Positions 51,841 to 61,315 of a stretch of DNA of 64,000 nt are shown here, piece after piece. This DNA is from Blepharisma stoltei (taxonomy: Eukaryota; Ciliophora; Heterotrichea; Heterotrichida; Blepharismidae), in assembly GCA_914767885.1 (NCBI GenBank), contig CAJZBQ010000024.1, positions 496,001 to 560,000 on the forward strand. The letters are read 5' to 3'. The notes beneath the pieces are model-generated. The model did not search any database, was not told where the DNA came from, and worked only from the letters and a program-made list of their open reading frames with translations. Each line of letters begins with the position of its first letter. The stretch's first letter is position 1. The position numbers and the translations under genes were made by a program.

Positions 51841-54692
51841 ATGAGTTCAGGCGATAAGAAAAACTCCTCAAAAGAAAACAGTCCTAGGAGACCTCCACTT
51901 CCCTTATTTCGAACTGCAAAGAACAAATTAAGCTTAATTTCAAAACTGAGGGACACTTCAAATCTAGGAAGCCCATCAAGACTAGAAAAAGAAAGCTTTG
52001 AAAATCGAAATTTTCAATCTTTGTTAAGCAAAGTTACATTTTCAAGCGATGATTATTTATATGACCACGTTCTCTCCCCAGGCATTGCATTTTACAAGTT
52101 TCTTGCAAAGCGTTCAAATAAAACAAATATAACGAGACTTGAAGTTTCAATTCCTGACACAATAGTTTTTAATGAAAGTATGATGCCGGTCTGAATTTAT
52201 ACAGGTGAAGATGGTTTTGTATATAGGACTGAAACGTTCCATGATCACTTAATCCATAATAAATTCGGCATGGTTGAACATCCTTGAGAAGTTGTTGCTG
52301 TGGTAAAAAAGCCTAAATGAAATAATGAGCTCAAAAAATACCATGGGCTAAGCACATACGTTCTAAACTCCACTGATTTAAAATCAAGACTCAATGAGTT
52401 TTCTAGTGGAGAACCATGCGTGATCCAAAGGTTCATCAAGAGCAAAGGACCTGTGGCATTTGTCTGTCGAACTTTTTACAGAAAGCAGGGAAGGTGCTGT
52501 GTGTATGTCATTACAAATAAAGTGGGATTTTTAAATGAAAATGTCGAGCCAAGGAAAAGATGCTTGACTTCGACAGGTGAAAAAGACTCAACAAATATCA
52601 TCACTTCAATGACTGGGAGATATTTGAATGAAACTCTTCCGATGGTAAAAAAAATTGCTCAGTTTTTGGAAATGAATATGGGGACTGAAGTATTAGAGCT
52701 TGCTTGCGATTTTGTTAAGGACGAAAGTAATAAATGATGGTTCACTACTTGTAAAGCGTTTAAGCTTGGAGAAATGGAGCCCAATTTAAGCGGTTTTATC
52801 GTGGATAAACCATATTGGAGCAGTGATAGTGAAAATGACGAATCTGAAGGAAATTCAATGCATAACGACTATCAGAGACTTAAGAGATGCAGGCTGTGCC
52901 AAGTCTATCATCCTCTAAGCGCTTTGTTGCACCAGCTGACTATAAAGATGATTACTCAAACTGATCAGCATTTGCGTGAGAGAGGAGTTATATCATGGTT
53001 TTATTATTTGTATTATATTCATAGTTCAAGTAGGAATATTTATATTTATTTTTTATTCGTATTAATATATGATTGAAATATGATCCAATGACTAGACCGT
53101 GCTGAATACCGACACTCTGGGATGGCAACAGTCTACCAAAGCTACCCCGTCTGCCGAGACTGTTATACTTTATATGAGCTTACAGAAGAATTAAAAGAAA
53201 TTCAGCGAATCACCTCCTTAGTTTTCAGCATCCCTTATAAGCCTACTGAAGTGAGCTATGGAGAAATGCCTGAAAATTGGGAATTCAAATCTGACACAGC
53301 AGTTGTCATGACGAATGAAAAGCCAAAAACAGTCATGGAAGAAGCTCGAGAAAGCAAGCCAATGAAGCTTTTCAGAATAGTTCTAATTTTGCTTGGGATC
53401 GAAGAAATCTCACAAGGCATTAAGCACGACTTTTCAATTAAATTTTCCATGTTTAACATAGAGCAAGTCTATCAATTAGACGATTCAAAGTGAAAAGATG
53501 GAAGAATTGAAATGAATAAGTTTAGAATGTTCCAGTTCTTTGCAAATTCGAGAAAAGAATGAAAACACTATTTGAATGAGAATAATGCGCTCTCAGTATA
53601 TTTGTGTAAAGGGAACAAAACCATTTCAAAAGTTGACTTAGAGATGATTGACTTTAGAAACCCCATAGTAAAACATAAAAAATATTATAAAGTTTTGTCA
53701 AAAAATACAAATATTTTGGGTTTTCTGAATTGTCAATTAGCAATTGAGGAGGAAGGGTTTATTGATGTGACTAACATTAAGCTGCAGCACATTTCTGGGC
53801 TGTTTGTCCCTCCAGAAGATTTTATCTTATGTTTGCCCTTACCAGACGAGTGGCTTGAAATTTTGCCTGATATTAGCGACCCAACTGAAGCAATTGAGCT
53901 CACAAATCATAGGCCTTCACTGATTTCAACTGTAACTCAACATATCAACACCTCTTCTTTAAATACCACTAAAGCGCTAATTCCAAAGCCACCTCCAAAG
54001 CGTGCAAGAGCTCAATCTGCACATAACAAAAGAACTTATCGAAAATTTGATTCCTTAAACATGAATCAAAGCTACCTAAACGATTCAAAATTAACAAATC
54101 TTAATGATTCAAAATTAATTACAGCAAAAACAGTCAGAGCACGATCAGCTTCACAAAGGAAAAAAATTTGACGCTTAACAATTGAGGTCCACACAGCAAC
54201 TGGACTTATTGATCCTATAGAAAAAAAATGGAAAGTTGTTTTTAAAGCCTTTGGATCTAAATATGCTGAAGAAGAAATTACTAGAAGAGAGCATCTAATT
54301 CATTTTAAATTCATGAAAGAAATTTATCCTGCATTATTAAAATCAATCCATAATAATATAAATATTTTATATAAAAATAACCCAGCCATTTGATCTATAT
54401 TTTCTATAAATTAGTATATATTAAATGCAGTAACTCAAAACTTTTGCAAACTTTAATGAGTGAAGTTATTGAGTTTAGAATTTTTAGAGACAACGAAATT
54501 GGAAAAGCAGCTGCACCCCTGGAAATTTTGAGATACGAAAGAAGTGTCAAGTCAGGTTATCCTGTTGAAATGGAGGGAAGAGGAGGTGTTTTTCTAGACG
54601 TGAATCTAAAGCTGGAAGAATCGAAGTCAAAAGATGTTGAAGTCATGAGAGTTGTTGGCCCAGGAGTTTCGCTTGTAAAAGTTGAAGTCTAA
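51841..54692 (+). CDS. Large protein with paired CxxC segments, function unknown
   Basis: Continuous frame with about ten UGA=Trp codons. N-terminal Ser/Pro/Lys-rich ~50 residues, then a globular region (YDHVLSPGIAFYKFLAKR, FVYRTETFHDHL, CVIQRFIKSKGPVAFVCRTFYR) and CRLCQVYHPL..CRDCYTLYELTEEL, two CxxC pairs suggesting one zinc site. Between the pairs an AT-rich ~90-nt stretch encodes Ile/Tyr/Phe and may be an in-frame IES. Ser/Asn/Lys linker, and a C-terminal region beginning RLTIEVHTATGLIDP that looks C2-like. A 17-nt intron at 54414-54430 joins SIN|YNSKLL. Family not recognised. TAA 54690-54692. Confidence 0.6.
54414..54430 (+). other. Putative 17-nt intron
   Basis: GTATATATTAAATGCAG; removal restores the frame past an in-frame TAG. 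The length is unusual next to the six 15-nt introns here. Confidence 0.65.
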
Positions 54693-54714
54693 TATTGCTA
54701 ATTTATTCTTTTTT

Positions 54715-54960
54715 ATGAATCATAGTGCAATAATTGATTTTGAAGTTTCACTAAATAAATATTATAGCCCATACCCCTATATAGATTTCTTTAAAGAGCA
54801 AAATGCAATAGACAGTTCAATGACCAAGACAGATATCAAACGGATGAGTTTGATTTTATATCAGGAAGGGTTAAAAAGTTGCATATCAAAAAAGTTTGAA
54901 GGTGTGAATAAAGTTTACAAGCAAGCGCACCAATTTTTAAAATGGCTTTATTATTTTTAA
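54715..54960 (+). CDS. Small hypothetical protein, 81 residues
   Basis: ATG 54715 to TAA 54958-54960, 22 nt after the previous stop. No UGA codons, no domain recognised. May be a real small gene or a chance frame; the tandem repeat begins right after it. Confidence 0.35.
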   Translation: MNHSAIIDFEVSLNKYYSPYPYIDFFKEQNAIDSSMTKTDIKRMSLILYQEGLKSCISKKFEGVNKVYKQAHQFLKWLYYF

Positions 54961-54964
54961 TTTA

Positions 54965-55790
54965 AGATGCCCTAATCGCTACAACCTTTAAAGCTATAAA
55001 GATAAGTGATAAAAAGATACTTATGTTTAAATTATGATTGAAAAAATCTATTAAAAATCTGATTCTTTGAAATTCAATACAAAAGCCATATAAAGATGGT
55101 ATTGCATCATAAGGAATTTTATGTCAACGAAAATTAAAAGTACTACTACCTTTAAGGCAGTAAATAGAATTAGCAGAGCGATACTTATGCTTCCAATATG
55201 ATTGAAAAAAATCTTTTAAAATTTGATTCTTTGAAATCTAATAAAAAATCATTTTAAAGATGGAGCTCATTATATAAGGAATTTTTTTTCAATGAAAATT
55301 AAGAGTCGCTGCGGCCTTTAAAGTCAGCAAGAACAATAATGGAGCACTGCTTATGCTTCAAATAGCATTGATAAATTTCTATTAAAATTTGATACTTTGA
55401 AATCCAACTGAGAGGCTATATAAAAGATGGCATTGCATCATACAAGAAAATTTTATGTGAAATAAAAATTAAGAGTCACTACAATCCTTTAAAGTAGCAA
55501 AGAGAGCTAGCAGAACGATATTAAGTTGCGATTCTCGTCAGAAATAGTCTGCTTAAAATTTTACTTTATAGAAATTCAATTTAAAAGCTATATAAAGATG
55601 GGAATAAATTTTATGAATAATTTTTTTAAATAAAAATAAAGAGTGGCTCTTTAAGGCTTAAGAGAGAGTACTATCAGAATAATAATTATGCTTCAAATAC
55701 CATTGAAAATCATCTATTAAAAGTTTGATTTTTTAAAATTCCATATAAGCAATATTAAGATGGGCTATATGTTATATTAAGAAAGAGATT
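54965..55790. repeat. Diverged ~166-bp tandem repeat, five copies
   Basis: Landmark GATTCTTTGAAAT recurs at 55061, 55225, 55391, ~55560 and 55727, a period of 164-169 bp. Each unit also carries a CTTATGCTTCAAAT-type block, an ATATAAAGATGG block and CCTTTAAAG. Copies differ by substitutions and short gaps. Non-coding. From 55791 to 56116 nothing was recognised. Confidence 0.85.
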
Positions 55791-56116
55791 ATAATTTTAT
55801 TTTCGGTGTTGTCAAAAAAGAATACCCTTTTTATATTGATTATATACGTTGAATTTAAAGCCATTTTTAAAATTTGCGCATTGCTTGTCAATTTTGCTCA
55901 AACCTGCCAAACATTTTTTTTGACAAGTCACTTTTAGTTATTTCTTGTATAGAGATTCAGCTCGTCCTTTTTGATAGAGTCTTTCTTGGCCATTCAACTG
56001 TCTATTACATTTTGCTCAATAAAGAAAACCTATATAGATTATAGACTATAGCTTATTTATTTTAAATTAAGCTTCAATGTTTAAACCAACCATAAATAAT
56101 ATTTTAAAATAATTAA

Positions 56117-57106
56117 ATGAATGAAAATTCTAGACATGCCCATACACTTTCCGAAAGAACAACTCTCAAAATCAACCAAATTATTAATAGTCCTACACAA
56201 GTTAGCTTCCCCGTGAAGCGAGTAATAGAGTCAATTACAGAAAAAAGCGGTAATAATAGAACATCTCAAAATGCCAAAAGGTTTCTGCCTTTTGTTGCAG
56301 AAAGAGGAACATTTGGTAAATTTCTCCCAGCCCTCAACCTAAGCTCCGACACGAAGAAAATTGAAAACACTGATCAATCCATCCTAGAAGACAAAACCAA
56401 GTTAAACTCTTCTACAGCCCCTGAAATATTTTAGATCATTATTGGCCATCTATTTAATTTCCAATATTAATTTGCACTTGTTAGCTTTTTTGAAAAGTAA
56501 AAGCGAAAATGAAAAATCTCCGTTTATAGTTTTAAGATGCCTAATCAGACTTAGACTGTATAAGGCAGGTACCCTATACCATATTTTTTTCGGGTTGGTA
56601 TTCTGCTGGGTTATAGAGATCTATTATAGTGCATAAATTATAAAACTGTCGTTGAAAAGCAGCAACATTTCAAGCTTGTTTCACCAAGAGCTTACTATCC
56701 TCCTCCTGTCGGCATCTATAATATAAACGCCGAAGTGAATAAACACGATATCAGCTTTCCTATCTCCACTTCCCCAAGACTACCTCCAGTAAAATCCTCA
56801 AAAAGTTCAACAGACTTCATTGATTGAGACAAAGCCTACACATTTAAAGACAAACACTCCGTTTTATATGACATGAAAAGGGTGACAGGAAGAGAAAAGC
56901 ACTACGTGAATAATAGCCATAGAGATGCTATGAGCTTAATTAGTGCAAAACTGCCTGACAAAATGCCAAATCAATATGGGCTGCTTGCTGATGTTGATGT
57001 GCATGGATACATGAGTGAAATCAGCCATATTGAAAAAGATGTGAGAGATAGGCTTAAAGATATTAAAAAAGCTCATAAAAATTTAGTAAAAACCATGCTA
57101 ATTTAA
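56117..57106 (+). CDS. Hypothetical protein, possibly ciliary
   Basis: ATG 56117. Ser/Thr/Lys-rich N-terminus (SPTQVSFPVKRV, RFLPFVAERGTFGKFLPAL). An IES (56432-56640) is removed as EIF|YKTVVEK. Then SPRAYYPPPVGIYNIN, reminiscent of a single PG-type repeat, and a helical C-terminus (ISHIEKDVRDRLKDIKKAHKNLVKTMLI). UGA=Trp at 56827 (DWDKAY). Stop TAA 57104-57106, only one base before the next ATG. No domain recognised. Confidence 0.62.
56432..56640. mobile_element. IES, ~207 bp, without obvious inverted ends
   Basis: TA-bounded (TTTTAGATC.. and ..AAATTATAAAAC), restores frame when removed. No relation to the other families recognised. Confidence 0.65.
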
Positions 57107-57107
57107 T

Positions 57108-59454
57108 ATGTCAAATAATGAATTAGATTGATTTGAGTTTGAAACCAGAATGAGAACTCTGGTTACTGAGCTGATTGAGCCTTCTATTCAGCGAATAGGA
57201 AAAGAGAAAGAAACTATCGAAAAAATATTGACAAAACAGAAAGATACAAGAAAAAGATTGGCTCCATGTCAAATGACTGCGGAAATTTGATAGTGCAACA
57301 TCTCATAGGGTAGAATTTGTTTGAATCATTTTTGATAGTGAGACATTTGACCGAAAAAACTGTTAAATTTCGACCAAACGGGTACACTAATTTAAAAATT
57401 TTCAACCAAAAGTACTTCGGTGAAATGGACACTATCAAAAAGGCACTATCATTGGTAGTGCGCCCAAAAAGATTGAAAACTGCAGAGTCTTTATTTGGTT
57501 CTGGAGAGCACAAGAGTGGGTGGATGATGACTATTGAAACTCAAATTCGCTATTTAGTAGAGAATTTCGCAGACCATAAAGAAGAAATCAAAAACGCTTT
57601 AAGTCTCTCAAAAAGGCAATTTGATGATTTGATTATTCAATTTAAAACTGTCAAAAACAGCTTTGCTGAATTAGATGTCAAAGTTAAGGAAAATAACGAA
57701 ACAATTTCAGCATTGGACAGCAAATTAGACTCGAATTATAAAACTCTTACTGAATATTTAGATGCTAGTAAGCAAGATCTGAAAGAAACATACGATAATA
57801 TGATGGCTGCAACTATGAGGTCTCAAAAAACTGCAGAAAGTGCAAGCACAAGAGTCAGCGATATTCATTCTCGTATAAATGATTTGTCAACTTATCAAGA
57901 AAAGCTTTCTTCTGCACAAAGAGAGTTTGCTATCCAGATTCAAAAAATCCAGCAAGAAAAATGCTCCGTCGAGCAACTATTAACGGAAACGCATAAGCAT
58001 TCGTCAAGAATCGAAGAAGCTTATACAGTGAATAGACGCTTGGAAGATCAATTTATTGAGCTTATTCGCTATATTGATATTTATTTGCCAGACGAAGTTC
58101 AGATTTCAGTTTCAGATAATCTTTATACCTTCTTAGACGACGTTCAAATGATTAAATGAATCCAGTTTGAGGAAGAGCGTAGGAAGGATATAACTCCTTC
58201 TCCATGAGCAAACAAAAAAATTTTTTCCCGAAATTTAATAAATCCCAATTCGCGAAAATTGAAAAGCGAAAATTAATTTAATTTGCAAAATTTATGTTTC
58301 AAATGCAAGGTGTTTAAAATCCAACAATTAGCTAGTGATTTCATTATATTAATTATCATTTCTATATCCAAATATTATTTCATCATAAAAAATTTTATTG
58401 CACAAGAGGGAAAAAAATAAGGGTCTTCCAATTGTTTGTTCGCTCAAAGAGAGAGGATAGAGTAAGGAAAAAAGCCACAGATTTTGACAATCATAGCAAT
58501 TTGAGAGGAATAATGAGAAAAGCTGTTGAAAATGCCAAAAGATCGGACACCAGAACTGAGGAAATTCGATATGGGCTGCTAAAACTAAGACATCAGACAA
58601 TAGAAGAACAAAAGCCAAAAGAAGAAGAAATTAAGCAGCCGAAAGAGATTTTTAAAAGATCACAGCCAAAAAATGAAGAACCTTCTAAAGAAGATATGAA
58701 AACAGTCAAAAAATTTTTCCTTGATGATGACACATGAAGAAAAGCAATTTCAGATGAGATAAAACTAATGAGAGAACTGATTTCACATGAGCAGCTTAAA
58801 ATCGAAACTTCAAGCAAAGAAATTGTGAATATCAAAATTGAGATGAAAGCGAAGTTCGATGAAATGAAAATTGATATTGAAGTAATGCAAAATGAGTACG
58901 TTGATCTAGATAAAAGAATTAAATCAGCTGATCTTATTGTGGAGAAAGGCAATGCAGAGCTTCGAAATAAAGTGAATTCTGTTAATGAGCAGTTAAAAGA
59001 GCTCGGAAAAATAATCCCTAATTTAGTAGAATTCGACTTGATGGCCTGCTCTGCGCTTTTGTATAGCAATGAAGATGAAGGAATAAACAGCAAAGAAATC
59101 TCTCCAAAAAATAAAGAAACTAGAGAGAGCACAATAAATTTACCATCAATTAGCTCAAAAAGATCCTCATACCTAGAGGTAGAGGGCTTAAAACCTAGCT
59201 CTCAACTGCCGAAGCTAGATATAACAAAATTAATAGCAGGCTATTTTAGCTCAGCCCAATGCAAATTTGAGAATACAATTTATTCTCGAAAATCACTTAT
59301 AGATAAAATGGAAAATTTGATTAGGCCTATATGATTCTCAATTTTCTCACAGATACCAGAAATGATTGCCAAAAAGCATTTTAAAAAAGGGAATAAATCA
59401 AAGCACAGACAAAATTTAAGCTTTTCTGTTAGCAAAGATGCTGATAATGTTTAA
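57108..59454 (+). CDS. Long coiled-coil protein
   Basis: ATG 57108 (MSNNELDWFEFETRM; W=UGA). Mostly heptad-repeat sequence: LVENFADHKEEIKNALSL, FAELDVKVKENNETISALDSKL, EMKAKFDEMKIDIEVMQNEYVDLDKRIK. Between them a charged linker (EEQKPKEEEIKQPKE). Two inserts: one near the N-terminus (57259-57471, join RKRL|KTAESL) and a MITE (58191-58464, join KDI|RKKATDF). TAA 59452-59454. Probably cytoskeletal/ciliary. No known domain. Confidence 0.68.
57259..57471. mobile_element. Insertion with 10-bp direct repeats lacking TA
   Basis: AAAAAGATTG flanks both sides. Inside, GATAGTG occurs repeatedly in both orientations (TTTTTGATAGTG versus CACTATCAAAAA). Removal with one repeat copy keeps the frame; stops TGA-TAG otherwise interrupt it. 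The boundary remains uncertain because other TA joins are possible. Confidence 0.5.
58191..58464 (-). mobile_element. MITE/IES in the coiled-coil gene
   Basis: TAACTCCTTCTCCATGAGC left end, GGATAGAGTAAG right end, diverged core in reverse (AATTAGCTAGTGATTTCATTA). TA-to-TA removal restores frame. Confidence 0.85.
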
Positions 59455-59654
59455 TAAAGTAATTTTAAATGTTTTAACAATAAAGCGTTATAACCTTGAA
59501 GTTAATATCCTTAAGTTTAAAAAACCTTTTTCAGTAAAATCGTTTCTAGAATAAAGAAATAACGTTCAAAGAAGGTAAAATATCAAATAAAGCTTTATAT
59601 GGCCAAGAAGAATAGATGAATCAGTGTCAAAATGAAATTACAAGTCTAAAATTG

Positions 59655-59828
59655 TTACCGATAGGAAATAGTTATGATCTTTCAAATGGCTCCATCAGTG
59701 GGTGGTTCTCCCCATGCATCCATAAGCTTGTCTTGCTGCCAGTGCTTAGTCTGACTAGCATAATTGGATAAATTCGTTTTGGCCTGATCAATATATGTGC
59801 TCAGCAGGCAATTCACCAATTGATAGAT
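59655..59828 (-). CDS. Possible coding fragment, unassigned
   Basis: Open in one minus-strand frame to TAA at 59655 with coding-like composition (SNYASQTKHWQQDKLMDAWG). Upstream a TAG blocks the frame and no start was found. Another minus frame nearby is also open with UGA=Trp. May be the 3' exon of a gene hidden by an IES, or a remnant. Confidence 0.28.
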
Positions 59829-60074
59829 CTATCCATCAGAAATATCTATATTCTATATCAGAAAAATGAAATATTTATACCAATTCATTGCGGATGAAGA
59901 TTCTCTGCTTTTATAGCTTTTATTCTATTCACTATAAAGTTAATGAAAAAAAGCTCGATACAAAAAATTATTCACTATAAATGGATATCTGAAAACAATG
60001 GTGATACTGTTGTACATTAATATTAATTAAACTTATTGAAAAGCCTGCTATTAATTCTATAAAGACTATCTCGA

Positions 60075-60548
60075 CCCATAAGGCTTCCCACTTGCTCGCC
60101 AGTTCGTATCTCATAGCATCGCTGATTGCTTCTGCCAGACAATGATCAGCACTTGCTATAGATAGTTAGGTGGTTCGCGTTACCTTGATGTACATCAATA
60201 GGCTTCCACAATAAAAAAATTCAAAAGTTGAATTTTCTAGTTAACTTCCCGCAAAACAGAAATCTGTAGCCCGGGGGGGAGTGACTCCTGGTTCTCACTG
60301 GAGAAAAGTTCCCATTGGTCAGGACGAACGCCACTGACTCTGCTAGGAAATCTGTTTGCAACTTCCAACCCAATATCATAATGAGGTATAAAATTGGAAT
60401 TGGATTAAAGATGTAGTCATCCAGTTCGATATTGCGCTGCACAAACCAAGAAAAGCACGGCTGATACAGATTCCAGAGTATAATCAAGCTCCCTGCGCGC
60501 CCTGTACGATACAGCTGCAGGACTCAAGAGGGTGGGCTGATTGGCCAT
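60075..60548 (-). mobile_element. SINE-like repeat, intergenic
   Basis: GC-richer block. On the minus strand it begins AATTAAAATGGTATGGCC. The central TGTAGCCCGGGG..GTGACTCCTGGTTCTCACT resembles the 13345-13924 and 50858-51364 elements. Confidence 0.62.
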
Positions 60549-60607
60549 ACCATTTTAATTTATGATACGTGTCGTACAAAAATTCCATCAAAAAGAGAAA
60601 AAATAGC

Positions 60608-60978
60608 TAACTCCCCCACCTCCGTGAGTGAACAAAACCATTAGAAAAATCCCTATTTTTTGCCCAGAAAACCCACCTCCGTCAGTGAACAAAAAATTTT
60701 TTACGGAAAAAAAATTTGATATATAAACGAGAATTAGTATAATAAATCTAGAGCTAATTCTATTTAATTTTAAAACGAATTGCTTTTTAAAACATAGATT
60801 TTATAAATTAAATTAATATTTGCTTTCCAATTTTTGCGAATTAGGATTTTTTTTTTTAAATTTCGAAAAAAAAATATTTTCTATTAAATTTATATTTAAA
60901 TTTTTTTTTAAAAAAAAAAAAATTAACCCCCTCCGTGAGTGAACAAAATTTTTTTGTTCACTCACGGAGGGGGGAGTA
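60608..60978 (+). mobile_element. Full-length MITE, intergenic
   Basis: TAACTCCCCCACCTCCGTGAG left end, two left copies of the CTCCGT motif, core AATAAATCTAGAGCTAATTC, right terminal hairpin CTCCGTGAGTGAAC../GTTCACTCACGGAGG and GGGGGAGTAAG. Close to the cyclin-gene copy in structure. The remaining 60979-61315 is AT-rich with nothing recognised. Confidence 0.9.
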
Positions 60979-61315
60979 AGAATTTGTCTATTTAAAAGTA
61001 AAGAAAGTATTTCAGATAGCTTTGAGAAAGTTCTAGCACTGTTGCTATGAGCTCGCTAAATTAATAAAAATACTTGAGAGGGTTTAGAACTTTTGAATTT
61101 TTAGATCTTACAGAATATAAAACTATTGAGATTTAAGCGCAGCTCAAATATGCCTGATGTAGTACAATGGTCCAAATCTACTTGTCTCCTAGCAAATGAG
61201 TGTCTCGCATTATGATTCTATAAAGTGTTAGACTGATCTGTTTTTAAAATAATCCATTGGATTGATATCCATGAATAAACAATTTTTAATCTAATTAGTA
61301 AATAATTCATAATAG

